This document shows positions 53,467 through 62,651 of a stretch of 64,000 bases of DNA, one piece after another; the first letter of the stretch is position 1, and each line of letters starts with the position of its first letter. The notes beneath the pieces were generated by a model. It did not search any database, had not been told where the DNA came from, and saw only the letters and a program-made list of their open reading frames with translations. The DNA comes from Mesorhizobium loti (GTDB taxonomy: Bacteria > Pseudomonadota > Alphaproteobacteria > Rhizobiales > Rhizobiaceae). The stretch lies in contig NZ_QGGH01000018.1 of the NCBI RefSeq assembly GCF_003148495.1, positions 1 to 64,000 on the forward strand, given 5' to 3'. The position numbers and the translations under genes were made by a program.

Positions 53467-54255
53467 ATGCTTCGTTCGTCACATGCCCTTGTCGCCATGC
53501 TTGCCATTGCCTTGCCGTCCGCCGCGTCTGCTGCCTCGCCGCAGTCGTTCAAGGGCGAGTACACGGTGTCGTTCCTTGGTCTTTCGATCGCGAAATCAAC
53601 GTTTTCCAGCCGCTATGAGAACGGTGCCTACGCGATCGAAGGCAGCGTCAGCGCGGCCGGTCTCGCCAAGTTGTTCGACGACACGCGTGGCACGATCTCC
53701 TCCAAAGGCACGATTGCGGGCAAGAAGATGGTGCCGCAGGTGTTCCGTGCCGATTACACCTCCGGCAAGAAGGCGTCCGTAGTCGACATCCGTTTTGCCA
53801 ATGGCACGGTCACCTCGACGCAGGTCATCCCGGCGCCGGGCAAGCGCGATCCAAAGAGCTGGGTGCCGGTCAGTGCCGGCGACCTGGCATCGGTGCTCGA
53901 TCCGATGGCCGCCACCGTTGTCCATGCCGACAGTCTCGACCAGGTCTGCGGCCGCACGGTGAAGTTCTATGACGGCGAGATGCGCGCCAACCTGGCGCTG
54001 ACCTACGCTTCGAAAGGCACGATCTCGGTGCCGGGCTACAAGGGCGACACCATCACCTGCCGGATGGGTTTCGAGCCGGTGGCGGGTTATCGCAAGGGTC
54101 GCAAGGCGCTCAACTATCTGAAGAACAAAAGCCGCATGATGGTGACATTTGCACCGCTCGGCCAAACCGGCGTATATGCGCCGATCCACGCCACGGTGGG
54201 CACGCAGATCGGCACCTTGACCATCAGCGCCGGGCGTTTCGAAGCGGTACGATAG
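53467..54255 (+). CDS. Exported DUF3108-domain protein
   Basis: A 262-aa exported protein. Signal peptide about 23 residues (ALVAMLAIALPSAASAA). The mature part begins SFKGEYTVSFLGLSIAKSTF and contains the DUF3108 pattern, with CGRTVKFYDGEMRANLALTY, a Cys in TITCRMGFEPVAGYR, and SRMMVTFAPLGQTGVYAPIH. The family is found in the cell envelope of alphaproteobacteria; the function is unknown. ATG 53467 is chosen because the signal peptide starts there. Confidence 0.85.
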   Translation: MLRSSHALVAMLAIALPSAASAASPQSFKGEYTVSFLGLSIAKSTFSSRYENGAYAIEGSVSAAGLAKLFDDTRGTISSKGTIAGKKMVPQVFRADYTSGKKASVVDIRFANGTVTSTQVIPAPGKRDPKSWVPVSAGDLASVLDPMAATVVHADSLDQVCGRTVKFYDGEMRANLALTYASKGTISVPGYKGDTITCRMGFEPVAGYRKGRKALNYLKNKSRMMVTFAPLGQTGVYAPIHATVGTQIGTLTISAGRFEAVR

Positions 54256-54260
54256 GCCAG

Positions 54261-54308
54261 GCGCGCTACTGGAGACAGGGTGGGGCGCGCCACTGGAGAC
54301 AGAATGGG
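54261..54308 (+). repeat. 24-bp tandem duplication at the start of the EamA gene
   Basis: Two consecutive 24-base units at 54261-54284 and 54285-54308, each reading GCGCGC, then ACTGGAGACAG, then TGGG, with three substitutions; a partial third copy (GCGCGC) follows. Each unit carries a GGAGA ribosome-binding site and a start codon (GTG 54280, ATG 54304), so the gene has two alternative starts. Confidence 0.75.
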
Positions 54309-55239
54309 GCGCGCAACACTGATCGGCTTTTCGGCGGTCGCCATGTGGGCGCTGCTGGCGCTGCTCACGGATGCCTCGGGCCAAGTGCCGCCGTTCCTGC
54401 TGTCGGCAATCACCTTCTCGATCGGCACCGGCGTCGGGCTTGTCGCGCGACTATTCATGCCGGCGCCTGACAAGAGCCAGAAGATACCGCCGCAGGTCTG
54501 GCTGATCGGCATTGCCGGGCTGTTCGGCTACCACTTCTTCTACTTCACCGCGCTGCGCAATGCGCCGGCGGTGGAGGCGAGCCTGATCGCCTATCTGTGG
54601 CCGCTGCTGATCGTGCTCGGCTCAGCGCTGATGCCGGGCGAGCGCCTGGCCTGGAACCATGTCGTCGGTGCGCTGCTCGGCCTTGCCGGCACCGTGCTGA
54701 TCGTCACCAAGGGTGGTGGCCTCGCCTTCGACGCCCGCTACGCCTTCGGCTATACCATGGCCGCCGTTTGCGCCGTGCTGTGGTCGTCCTATTCGCTGTT
54801 GTCGCGGCGCTTTCCGTCGGTGCCGACCAGCATCGTCACCTGGTTCTGCGCGGCAACCGCGGTGCTGTCGCTCGCCTGCCACCTGGCGCTGGAACAAACC
54901 GTGCTGCCTGACGGCGCCGGCCAGTGGCTGGCCGTGCTCGGCCTTGGCCTGATGCCAGTGGGTGCTGCCTTCTACGCTTGGGACATCGGCGTCAAGCGCG
55001 GCAACATCCAGGTGCTGGGTGCTGCAAGCTACGCGGCACCGCTGTTGTCGACGCTGGTGCTGATCGCGGCCGGCGTCGCCGAGCCGTCGCTGCGCATTTT
55101 CGCCGCCTGCGTGCTCATCACCGGTGGCGCGGCGCTGGCGGCAAAGTCGCTGTTCCTGCGCAAGCCGGTCGCGACCGAAAGCGGAGCCGGGGCATCCGAA
55201 AGCGGAGCCGGGGCATCCGAAGGCGGAGCCCGGGCATGA
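54304..55239 (+). CDS. EamA/DMT-family transporter
   Basis: A 311-aa membrane transporter with ten hydrophobic segments in two EamA repeats: LIGFSAVAMWALLALLT, GLFGYHFFYFTALRNAPAVE and AYLWPLLIVLGSALMPGE, then a second repeat from YAFGYTMAAVCAVLW. It exports or imports small metabolites such as amino acids. I choose ATG 54304; the duplicated GTG 54280 would add 8 residues. The C-terminus is a 21-base triplicated repeat encoding SESGAGA units, so the tail is variable and probably functionless. Confidence 0.87.
   Translation: MGRATLIGFSAVAMWALLALLTDASGQVPPFLLSAITFSIGTGVGLVARLFMPAPDKSQKIPPQVWLIGIAGLFGYHFFYFTALRNAPAVEASLIAYLWPLLIVLGSALMPGERLAWNHVVGALLGLAGTVLIVTKGGGLAFDARYAFGYTMAAVCAVLWSSYSLLSRRFPSVPTSIVTWFCAATAVLSLACHLALEQTVLPDGAGQWLAVLGLGLMPVGAAFYAWDIGVKRGNIQVLGAASYAAPLLSTLVLIAAGVAEPSLRIFAACVLITGGAALAAKSLFLRKPVATESGAGASESGAGASEGGARA
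55175..55237 (+). repeat. 21-bp tandem triplication at the EamA-lysoplasmalogenase junction
   Basis: Three 21-base units (55175-55195, 55196-55216, 55217-55237), CCGAAAGCGGAGCCGGGGCAT; the third has two substitutions. It encodes the repeated C-terminal tail of the transporter, and its last bases supply the start codon of the next gene. The unit length is a multiple of 3, so copy-number change keeps the frame. Confidence 0.8.
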
Positions 55240-55922
55240 CGATGCCGTTTGCGGGCGGCATCGACGCCAACGCCAATGCGACACTGATCTTTTCGCTGGC
55301 GGCGGCGGTCATCTACGCCTTCACACTTGGCATGCCGCCAACGCTCGCCCGCTCGGCGGCAAAGACGCTCGCAGTGGCGATGCTTGCCGTGCTGGCGGCG
55401 CTGCAAGGCGGCCCGCTGCTGCTGGTCGCCGCCCTTGCGCTCAGCGCCGTTGGCGACGCCTTCCTGTCGCGGGACGGCGAAAAGGCCTTTCTCGGTGGGC
55501 TGGCCAGTTTTCTCATCGCCCACATCGTCTATGTCGCGCTGTTCCTGCGCAGCGGCGGCGGGTTGAGATTACTTGGCGCCGAATCCTGGCGCGGAGCGAT
55601 CGCGCTCGCCATGGCGGTGTTCGCGATCGCCATGCTGGCGGCGCTGTGGCGTCGCGTTGGTCCCGGCCTGCGTATCCCGATCACCGTCTATGTCGCTGCG
55701 ATCCTGGCAATGGGCGTTTCGGCGCTGACGACAGGCAGCATCTGGATTATCGGTGGCGCGCTGTTGTTCATGGCATCGGACGGGTTGCTCGCCACGGAGA
55801 AATTCCTGGTGGCTGCCATCTCGCCGCATCGTGCCTGGATGCGTTTTGCGGTCTGGGTGCTCTACTACGTCGCCCAACTCGCGATCACGCTAGGCTTCCT
55901 GCTAAATCAGGCTTCTTATTGA
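55236..55922 (+). CDS. Lysoplasmalogenase-like membrane protein (YhhN family)
   Basis: A 228-aa membrane protein with about eight hydrophobic segments and the YhhN-family pattern: ALALSAVGDAFLSRDGEKAF, AHIVYVALFL and GALLFMASDGLLATEKFL, which hold the conserved Asp residues. YhhN/TMEM86 proteins hydrolyse lysoplasmalogens. Whether a bacterium of this group uses that substrate is unclear. It overlaps the EamA stop by 4 bases (ATGA). Confidence 0.86.
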   Translation: MTMPFAGGIDANANATLIFSLAAAVIYAFTLGMPPTLARSAAKTLAVAMLAVLAALQGGPLLLVAALALSAVGDAFLSRDGEKAFLGGLASFLIAHIVYVALFLRSGGGLRLLGAESWRGAIALAMAVFAIAMLAALWRRVGPGLRIPITVYVAAILAMGVSALTTGSIWIIGGALLFMASDGLLATEKFLVAAISPHRAWMRFAVWVLYYVAQLAITLGFLLNQASY

Positions 55923-55923
55923 G

Positions 55924-56352
55924 TTAGGTTTGTTTCGGCTGCCAGCCGGGTGCTGCCAGTTCGAAGGCGGCAAACTCGAAGCCCGGTGCGACGGTGCAGC
56001 CGACCAGCGTCCATTCGCCCAGGCTGCGCGCCGATTGCCACCAGCCTGCCGGCACGACGATCTGCGGCCGCTCGCCGGCTGCGAGATCGATGCCGAGCAC
56101 CTGCTCCACAACGGCGCTGCCTTCTTCCCACATCGCCAGCGCCAGCGGGGCGCCGGCGTGGAAATGCCAGACCTCGGCGGCGTCCTTGACCCGGTGCCAG
56201 GCCGAAACCTGATGCTGTTCCAGCAGGAAGTAGATCGCGGTCGAATGGCCGCGCGCGCCGCCCGCGCCGTCGCGAAAGGTCTCGGCGTACCAGCCGCCTT
56301 CCGGATGCGGTTTCAAACCGAGCGTCGCGATGATTTCGGCGGAGCTGGTCAT
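55924..56352 (-). CDS. Cupin protein of the DUF985 family
   Basis: A 142-aa cupin. The DUF985 signature is clear: GLKPHPEGGWYAETFRD, STAIYFLLEQHQVSAWHRV, EVWHFHAGAPLAL and VVPAGWWQSARSLGEWTLVG. Metal-binding His residues lie in SAWHRV and WHFHAG. The function is unknown; related cupins are sugar epimerases or metal-binding proteins. It follows gloB by 10 bases. Confidence 0.88.
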   Translation of the reverse strand: MTSSAEIIATLGLKPHPEGGWYAETFRDGAGGARGHSTAIYFLLEQHQVSAWHRVKDAAEVWHFHAGAPLALAMWEEGSAVVEQVLGIDLAAGERPQIVVPAGWWQSARSLGEWTLVGCTVAPGFEFAAFELAAPGWQPKQT

Positions 56353-56362
56353 GGTCGATGCT

Positions 56363-57130
56363 CTAGAAGTTGTCCTTGCGCTTGCGGATTTCGGCAAAAA
56401 CCTCGGCGTCCGAGGCTTTCTCCAGCCCGAGATGCTTACGGATCGCCGGATCGTGCCAGCGCAGGAAGGGATTGGTCGACAGTTCCTCGCCGATCGTCGT
56501 CGGCAGTGTCGGCTTGTCGGCGGTGCGCAGCGCCTCGATCTTGGCGGCGCGTTCCTTCAATGCCGAATTGGTCGGGTCGATGCTCAGCGCGAAGCGGGCG
56601 TTGGAGAGCGTGTATTCGTGGCCGCAATAAATGACCGTTTCAGCCGGAAGTGCAGCCAGCTTCTTCAGCGAATCATACATCACCGGCGGCTTGCATTCGA
56701 ACAGCCGCCCGCACCCCAGCGCAAACAGCGTGTCGGCGGTGAACGCCACACTCGACGCCGGCAAATAATAGGAAACGTGGCCGGCGGTGTGGCCGGGCGT
56801 GGCGATCACCTCGATCCGCTCATCGCCGAGATGAACGACGGAACCCTCTTCGACGGGTTCGTCGATGCCGGGGATCTTTGCCTTCTCCGCTTCCGGGCCG
56901 ACGATGCGCAATTTGAAGCGCTCCTTCAGCGCCAGATTGGCCTCGACGTGATCGACATGATGATGCGTGGTCAGGATCATCGTTGGCGTCCAGCCGGTGC
57001 GCTTGAGCGCGGCCAGGATCGGTGCCTCCTCGGGCGCGTCGATGATCGCGGTTTGGCCGCTTTTGGGATCATGCACCAGCACGCCGAAATTGTCGCTGCG
57101 GCACATGAACTGTTCGATTTCGACCGGCAT
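56363..57130 (-). CDS. gloB: Hydroxyacylglutathione hydrolase (glyoxalase II)
   Basis: A 255-aa MBL-fold hydrolase that splits S-lactoylglutathione. The metal site THHHVDHVEANL (HxHxDH), TPGHTAGHVSYY, FTADTLFALGCGRLFE, YCGHEYTLSNARFAL and the C-terminal NPFLRW of the glutathione-binding domain are all present. The length is normal. It is upstream of the DUF985 cupin gene and co-directional. Confidence 0.94.
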   Translation of the reverse strand: MPVEIEQFMCRSDNFGVLVHDPKSGQTAIIDAPEEAPILAALKRTGWTPTMILTTHHHVDHVEANLALKERFKLRIVGPEAEKAKIPGIDEPVEEGSVVHLGDERIEVIATPGHTAGHVSYYLPASSVAFTADTLFALGCGRLFECKPPVMYDSLKKLAALPAETVIYCGHEYTLSNARFALSIDPTNSALKERAAKIEALRTADKPTLPTTIGEELSTNPFLRWHDPAIRKHLGLEKASDAEVFAEIRKRKDNF

Positions 57131-57269
57131 CGCATGTCTCCATTGTCGCCGCAGACATAGGGTGCTGGCGCGCGGATGTCATCCCAGGATGTTGAATGTC
57201 ATTCCCGGAATGTCGGGCCCATCGAGGCCTTTTGTTGAAACCCGCCGATATCGCGGCTACATCCTTGCC

Positions 57270-58058
57270 ATGCATTCCGACATCGTCGATCTTCGCTCGT
57301 TCTATTCGACAACGCTCGGCCGGTTCGCCGAGCGTTCGATCACCATGGCGTTGTCGTCGATATGGGCAACCGTACCCAACGAGCGGCTGGTTGGTCTGGG
57401 TTACACCTTGCCGTGGCTGGAGCGGTTCGGCACCGACGCCGAGCGGGTCTTCGCCTTCATGCCGGCAACGCAAGGCGCCGTGGTGTGGCCGGCGACAGGG
57501 CCGACGGCGACGGCATTGGTCTTCGACGAGGAACTGCCGCTGGTCGATTCTTGCATCGACCGCATGCTGCTCGTCCATTCGCTCGAACATGTCGAAAACC
57601 CGCGGGAGACGCTGAATGAGATCTGGCGTGTGCTGTCGCCGGCCGGCCGGGTGGTCATCGTCGTGCCCAATCGGCGCGGCGTCTGGGCGCGCTTCGAGCA
57701 CACGCCGTTCGGCAATGGCCGGCCTTTTTCGCGCGGCCAGCTCACCGAATTGCTGCGTGAGGCGAATTTCACGCCCGCCGCCTGGTCCGATGCGCTGTTC
57801 TTTCCGCCATCGCGGCGCCGTTTCATGATGCGGTTCCACAATGTGCTGGAGCGCGCCGGCCGGCGGCTGTGGCCGATCTTTTCCGGGGTCATCGTCGTCG
57901 AGGCGCAGAAGCGGCTCTATCAAGGCGTGCCGGTCGCCCAGCGCGCCTCGCGCCGTGTCTTCGTGCCAGTGCTGTCGCCGCATGGCGCCACCCGGCTTGG
58001 CCGTCGCAATGAGGCCGGGGACACCAAGCCATCGGTTGCGCGGGTGACGGCTTCGTGA
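57270..58058 (+). CDS. Class I SAM-dependent methyltransferase-like protein
   Basis: A 262-aa protein of the methyltransferase_11 group. The C-terminal half of the fold is clear: DRMLLVHSLEHVENPRETLN, EIWRVLSPAGRVVIVVPN and FSRGQLTELLREANF. The usual glycine-rich SAM-binding motif is poorly kept near residues 60-80, so activity is uncertain. I start at ATG 57270 (MHSDIVDLRSFYSTTLGRF). It is divergent from gloB. Confidence 0.82.
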   Translation: MHSDIVDLRSFYSTTLGRFAERSITMALSSIWATVPNERLVGLGYTLPWLERFGTDAERVFAFMPATQGAVVWPATGPTATALVFDEELPLVDSCIDRMLLVHSLEHVENPRETLNEIWRVLSPAGRVVIVVPNRRGVWARFEHTPFGNGRPFSRGQLTELLREANFTPAAWSDALFFPPSRRRFMMRFHNVLERAGRRLWPIFSGVIVVEAQKRLYQGVPVAQRASRRVFVPVLSPHGATRLGRRNEAGDTKPSVARVTAS

Positions 58059-58197
58059 TCGCGGCGAGAGTGCCTGAGGCCATTTCCCTGCCTATCTGTC
58101 GCAAGCGGACTGACAGCCTATTTGGCAGCCCATTTGAACGACGGAGGCCTTCAAGTCTCACCAACCGGCTTCAGCACTGAACGCAAGGATCTCGGCC

Positions 58198-60024
58198 ATG
58201 GCTGATCAACCGGGCAATGCCGCCGCCGCTCAGCCGGTTGCCGTGGCGGTCGAAGCCAGCAGCCTGAGCGATCAGGTGGCGACGATCAGGCGGGCGCTGG
58301 CGGGGTCGCCGGTTCGCAAGTGGTTGCTCTGGACATCGGTCGGTATCATGGCCGTCATCATCGCAACGTCGATCGGCCAGGTTCTGCTCAACCGCTGGAA
58401 TCAGCCTTTCTACGATGCGCTTGCGCGCCGCGACATGGCGGCCTTCCTGCACCAGCTTCTCGTCTTTGCGGCCATAGCCGGTGGACTTCTGGTGCTCAAC
58501 ATCGGCCAGACCTGGCTCAACCAGATGATCAGGCTCAAGCTGCGCGAGGCGCTGACGCTGGACCTGATCGACCAGTGGATGCGGCCGGCGCGCGCCTTCC
58601 GGCTGGCCAATGCCGGCGCCATCGGCGTCAATCCCGACCAGCGCATGCAGCAGGACGCCGCGCATCTGTCCGACCTGTCGACCGATCTCGGCGTCGGCCT
58701 GCTGCAGTCGTGCATACTGCTCGTGTCCTTCGTCGGCGTGCTGTGGGAGCTGTCCTCGGGCTTCGTGTTCCACATCGGCGGAACGTCGCTCGCCATACCG
58801 GGCTACATGGTCTGGGCCGCCATCCTCTATGCCGGCATCGCTTCCTGGCTGAGCTGGCTGGTCGGACGCCCGCTCATCCGCCTGAACAGCGACCGCTATA
58901 CACGCGAAGCCGAGCTGCGCTCCTCGATGGTGCGCGTCAATGAGAATGTCGATGCCATTGCGTTGTATCATGGCGAGGCCGACGCCAGGCGACGGCTTGA
59001 ACTCGACCTCGGCACGGTGCTGGGCGCCATGCGACGCATCTACACCGCCCAGATCAACCTATCCTGGGTGACCGACACCTATGGCTGGATCACCGTCGTG
59101 GCACCCATCCTGGTCGCCTCGCCGGTCTATTTCGCAGGGGATATCAGCTTTGGCGGGCTGATGATGGCGGTCGGTGCCTTCAACCAGGTCCACTCGTCCC
59201 TGCGCTGGTTCATCAACAACATCGGCAGCATTGCCGATTGGCGCGCCACGCTGATGCGCGTCGCCGACTTCCGCATCGCGCTCGATGAAACCGATGTGCT
59301 GCACGACACGGAAAAGCGCATCGTCTTCGGTGAAAACGCCAATGGCAGCATGACTTTCGAGACGCTCGAAGTGGCTTCGCCGGAGGGCTGCACCAAGCTC
59401 GCCGACCAGCATGTCGAAATCCGTGCCGGCGAGCGCGTCATGATCACCGGCGACCGGGGCGCCGGTAAGACGCTGTTCTTCCGCGCCATTGCCGGCCTGT
59501 GGCCATGGGGAAGGGGGCGGATCGGCCTGCCGGCGGGAGAAACCCTCATATTCGTGCCGCGCGTCCCTTATTTCCCGGCCGGTACGTTGCGCGAGGTCCT
59601 CGATCACCCGAACGGAGCTGCGCCGGCGAGCGATGCCGACATTTCGGCGGTGCTCGCCGAGGTTGGTCTGGAACGGCTGTCGTCGTCGCTCGATCGCGCC
59701 GGACGCTGGGATCACGAACTGGGCGATGACGAACAGCGCTCGCTGGCCTTCGCCAGGCTCGCCTTGCGGCAGCCGAAATGGGTGATCATCGACGAAGCCA
59801 TGGATGCGTTCGACGGGCCCTCCCTGCGGCGCGTGCTGTCGATGCTGGAGAAGCGTTTGCCTGACGCCGCGATCCTCAACATCGGACGCGGCCTGCACAA
59901 CAATCAGTTCTTTCCGCGTGCGTTGACGATCGTCAACGATTCCGGCGCGCCGGCGCTGAAACCTGCTCGCATCAGGGCGGGTGCTATCGAACCGCCGCCA
60001 GCCGGCGCCCGCCGCAAGACATAG
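58198..60024 (+). CDS. ABC transporter, fused permease-ATPase (SbmA/BacA-YddA type)
   Basis: A 608-aa half-transporter. Membrane domain (about residues 45-330) of the ABC_membrane_2 type, with LLNRWNQPFYDALARRD and GDISFGGLMMAVGAFNQVHSSLRWF as in SbmA/BacA and peroxisomal ABCD proteins. ATPase domain with Walker A GDRGAGKT and Walker B WVIIDEAMDAFD. The ABC signature, normally LSGGE, is degenerate: ELGDDEQRSLAFARL. It may carry peptides or fatty acyl compounds; BacA relatives matter in rhizobial symbiosis, but this is the YddA branch. Confidence 0.88.
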   Translation: MADQPGNAAAAQPVAVAVEASSLSDQVATIRRALAGSPVRKWLLWTSVGIMAVIIATSIGQVLLNRWNQPFYDALARRDMAAFLHQLLVFAAIAGGLLVLNIGQTWLNQMIRLKLREALTLDLIDQWMRPARAFRLANAGAIGVNPDQRMQQDAAHLSDLSTDLGVGLLQSCILLVSFVGVLWELSSGFVFHIGGTSLAIPGYMVWAAILYAGIASWLSWLVGRPLIRLNSDRYTREAELRSSMVRVNENVDAIALYHGEADARRRLELDLGTVLGAMRRIYTAQINLSWVTDTYGWITVVAPILVASPVYFAGDISFGGLMMAVGAFNQVHSSLRWFINNIGSIADWRATLMRVADFRIALDETDVLHDTEKRIVFGENANGSMTFETLEVASPEGCTKLADQHVEIRAGERVMITGDRGAGKTLFFRAIAGLWPWGRGRIGLPAGETLIFVPRVPYFPAGTLREVLDHPNGAAPASDADISAVLAEVGLERLSSSLDRAGRWDHELGDDEQRSLAFARLALRQPKWVIIDEAMDAFDGPSLRRVLSMLEKRLPDAAILNIGRGLHNNQFFPRALTIVNDSGAPALKPARIRAGAIEPPPAGARRKT

Positions 60025-60109
60025 GCCGATATCCGGATTGCCGGCGCAAAGCTTTATTTTGCCGTGATCGCGAGGGAAGCTCTCCGGGAGAAACAACCCT
60101 GCGACGGCC

Positions 60110-60907
60110 ATGCTTGATGCTCTGCGCCTGCTTGCCTGTCTTGCCTGCGCCCAGGCCGCGCCCGCCGCCTCGCCGACGGATGCGCTGCCTGTGGACGTCG
60201 AGCTGGTGCTGGCGGTCGACATCTCGCTGTCGATGGACGAGAAGGAGTTCGCCCTGCAGCGCGCCGGCTATGTCGAGGCGCTGCGGCATCCCGATTTCAT
60301 CCGGGCCGTCCGCGCCGGCGCCACGGGCCGCATCGCGCTCACCTATTTCGAATGGGCCGGCACTGTGCGCGATGACGCGGTCATCGGCTGGCAGATCATC
60401 GACAGCGCCGAGAGCGCCAACAGCTTTGCCGACAAGGTCGCGGCCCGCCCGTTCCGGAGCTTCCGCGGCACATCGATTTCCGGTGCATTGGTCTTCGGCA
60501 CCGAGCTTTTCGATCGCACCTCTTTCGAGGGCGAACGCAGCGTCATCGATATCTCCGGTGATGGTCCAAACAATATAGGGCCGCCGGTCACCGCGACGCG
60601 TGATGCGGCAATCGCCAAAGGCATAGTCATCAACGGACTGCCGATCCTGATCAGCCCGTCGCCAACCTTCAGCCATCTCGACCAGTATTATGCGCAATGC
60701 GTGATCGGAGGACCCGGTTCCTTCGTGCTGCCGATTTACGCGGCGGCCGAATTCTCGACAGCCATCCGGCGCAAGTTGATCCTCGAAGTGAGCGGCATCC
60801 GGGACAGGATCATCCCCGTCGACGCGGCCGCGCCGATCGATTGTCTGCAAGGCGAGCGGGACAGGCGGTTCTTGTCCGATCCGTATTTTCCCGAACTCGA
60901 CCGGTGA
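60110..60907 (+). CDS. Exported DUF1194 protein with VWA-like domain
   Basis: A 265-aa protein. A short signal-like N-terminus is followed by a VWA-type fold with the metal-site motif LVLAVDISLSMDEKEF, then RIALTYFEWAG, and FRGTSISGALVFG and VIDISGDGPNNIG. DUF1194 proteins occur in rhizobia and are uncharacterised. The gene is single. Confidence 0.88.
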   Translation: MLDALRLLACLACAQAAPAASPTDALPVDVELVLAVDISLSMDEKEFALQRAGYVEALRHPDFIRAVRAGATGRIALTYFEWAGTVRDDAVIGWQIIDSAESANSFADKVAARPFRSFRGTSISGALVFGTELFDRTSFEGERSVIDISGDGPNNIGPPVTATRDAAIAKGIVINGLPILISPSPTFSHLDQYYAQCVIGGPGSFVLPIYAAAEFSTAIRRKLILEVSGIRDRIIPVDAAAPIDCLQGERDRRFLSDPYFPELDR

Positions 60908-60973
60908 GCCTTGCCGGACTGTTGGTGCATGTCGTTGTCCCAAAACCGCTGGACACTTTTGGGCGACATGCAA

Positions 60974-61909
60974 TTAGGCCGGCCGGGCGCCAAACTTGTC
61001 GCGGAACTCATTGTAGAGATCGCGGCGCCAGCGTCGACCATGGACATAGCCGTGCATCAGCTCCGGCAGCGAGTAGCCGAGCGCTTTCGACTCGCGATTG
61101 GCCATGTAGCCCTTGAATGCCTCTGGTATCCGGCCTCTGAGGATATCGGCGATGATCTGCCGCGAGATCATGTAGGGCGGAATGTGCGGGTAGGCGTGGG
61201 CAATGTGCGGGTGTTTGCCCATCAGGTTCGCATAGGCTTCGACATAACCGTCACGGCGGCCCGAAATCGAGTTTTCCGAATTGTATTTCGTCCAATCGAT
61301 GTCCTCGGACAAACGCGCGCCATAGCGACGGGAAAGCCGCAGCAGCAATTCCCGATCCTGCATCCGGGTGATGTCGCTATCGTAGCCGCCAATGCCCAGC
61401 AAGGCTTCGCGGCGGGCGGTTATCGCGGAGCCGGCGATGAAGATCGTCTGCGCGACCAGCGTGCGTTCCAGCATGGTCGGGCTCACGAATGCATCGCGAT
61501 TGACGCAGTTGGTGGCACGGTTGCCCTTCAGGGAGACAAAAGAGCTGATCAGCACCTGAAGTGCGGGATTGTCATCGAACAAGGCCAGGGTCCCTTCAAG
61601 TCGGTGCGGCAGGTAGACGTCGTCCGAATCGAGGAAGGTCACCACCGGCGCGCGCGCTCGCTCGATGCCGGCATTCCTGGCGGCGTTGGCGCCTCGCCAT
61701 TTGGCGCCGACATAGATAAGCCGCGGATCCTGGATGCGCGCCAGCGCCGCCTCGGTCCCATCGGTCGAGCCATCGTCGACGACAATGTGCTCAAGCCTAG
61801 GCATGCCCTGGGACAGCACGCTTTCCACGGCGCGCAACACCGTCTCGCGCCGATTGTGGGTCGGCGTTATGACCGTGATGAGAGGTGCGTCTTCGATGAT
61901 CCCGGCCAT
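60974..61909 (-). CDS. Family 2 glycosyltransferase
   Basis: A 311-aa GT-A fold glycosyltransferase. ITVITPTHNRRETVLRAVES and HIVVDDGSTDGTE form the nucleotide-sugar site, and PVVTFLDSDDVYLPHRLE holds the DxD motif. The C-terminal region has RMQDRELLLRLSRRYG and is His/Tyr-rich near the end. It probably adds a sugar to an exopolysaccharide or lipopolysaccharide; donor and acceptor are unknown. The start is ATG 61909. Confidence 0.92.
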   Translation of the reverse strand: MAGIIEDAPLITVITPTHNRRETVLRAVESVLSQGMPRLEHIVVDDGSTDGTEAALARIQDPRLIYVGAKWRGANAARNAGIERARAPVVTFLDSDDVYLPHRLEGTLALFDDNPALQVLISSFVSLKGNRATNCVNRDAFVSPTMLERTLVAQTIFIAGSAITARREALLGIGGYDSDITRMQDRELLLRLSRRYGARLSEDIDWTKYNSENSISGRRDGYVEAYANLMGKHPHIAHAYPHIPPYMISRQIIADILRGRIPEAFKGYMANRESKALGYSLPELMHGYVHGRRWRRDLYNEFRDKFGARPA

Positions 61910-62274
61910 GTCGTGTCAGCTGTTTCCTGCGCAGGACTGCGCGTCTATCCAGGACTTTTCGATTTTCAGAACGGTCGAATGGATCGGACTTTTCCTTTCC
62001 GGTCATCATCTTCGACGCGACGCTACAAAAAACAGCTTCCTGTGTCACCCACCGTGCCAGCACTCAACCCGCGCGAGATAACGAATTCCCGTTGCTAGCG
62101 TTCCAATTGCAACAGCACTGCCGCGCAGACTCGCGAATCACCATGGAAGCGACCCGCCGCGACAGGATAGCATACACTCCATTACCTCAGACGTAATCGC
62201 TTTGCACTCGGCGTTTGGTCAGATTGCCCTTGCGAGGCCGGCAACTCGGGCTTCGATGACAAGGGAGTACAGTC
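61910..62274. other. 365-base gap before the DUF1330 gene
   Basis: No convincing gene or RNA seen. It holds the divergent control regions of the glycosyltransferase and the DUF1330 gene. GGGAG lies 10 bases before ATG 62275. Confidence 0.55.
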
Positions 62275-62630
62275 ATGACCGCCTACGCCGTTGCCCATAT
62301 GCGCCAGGCCACAATGGGTCCGCAGATCGTCGAATATCTGCACAGGATCGATGCCACACTGGAATCTTTCGGCGGCCGTTTTCTGGTTCATGGCGGCGAT
62401 GTGGAGGTGATCGAGAACGACTGGCCGGGCCACCTGATCATCATCGAATTTCCCGACCGGCAGCACGTGCATGGCTGGTACAATTCGCCAGCCTACCAGG
62501 CGATACTGGCGCTGCGCACGGGTATTCGGTGTCCGATGTGGTGTTCGCTGACGGCGTCGAACATCCGCACAAGGCGACGGATGTTCTGGAAGAGTCGACG
62601 GTCCCAGACCAATTGAGCTTAGAAGCGTGA
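62275..62630 (+). pseudogene. DUF1330 protein with a frameshift
   Basis: The frame from ATG 62275 gives a normal DUF1330 start (MTAYAVAHMRQATMGPQIVE, HGGDVEVIENDWPGHLIIIE, YNSPAYQAILALRT), then turns into a Cys/Arg-rich tail ending at 62616. The other forward frame continues the family: YSVSDVVFADGVEHPHKATDVL, ending at 62630. One base lost near 62519-62525 (CACGGGTATTC) explains this. It is either a disabled gene or a base-call error. The intact protein would be a small ferredoxin-like-fold protein of about 118 aa, function unknown. Confidence 0.8.
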
Positions 62631-62651
62631 TTCAGGGATCGGGAAAGGCGC

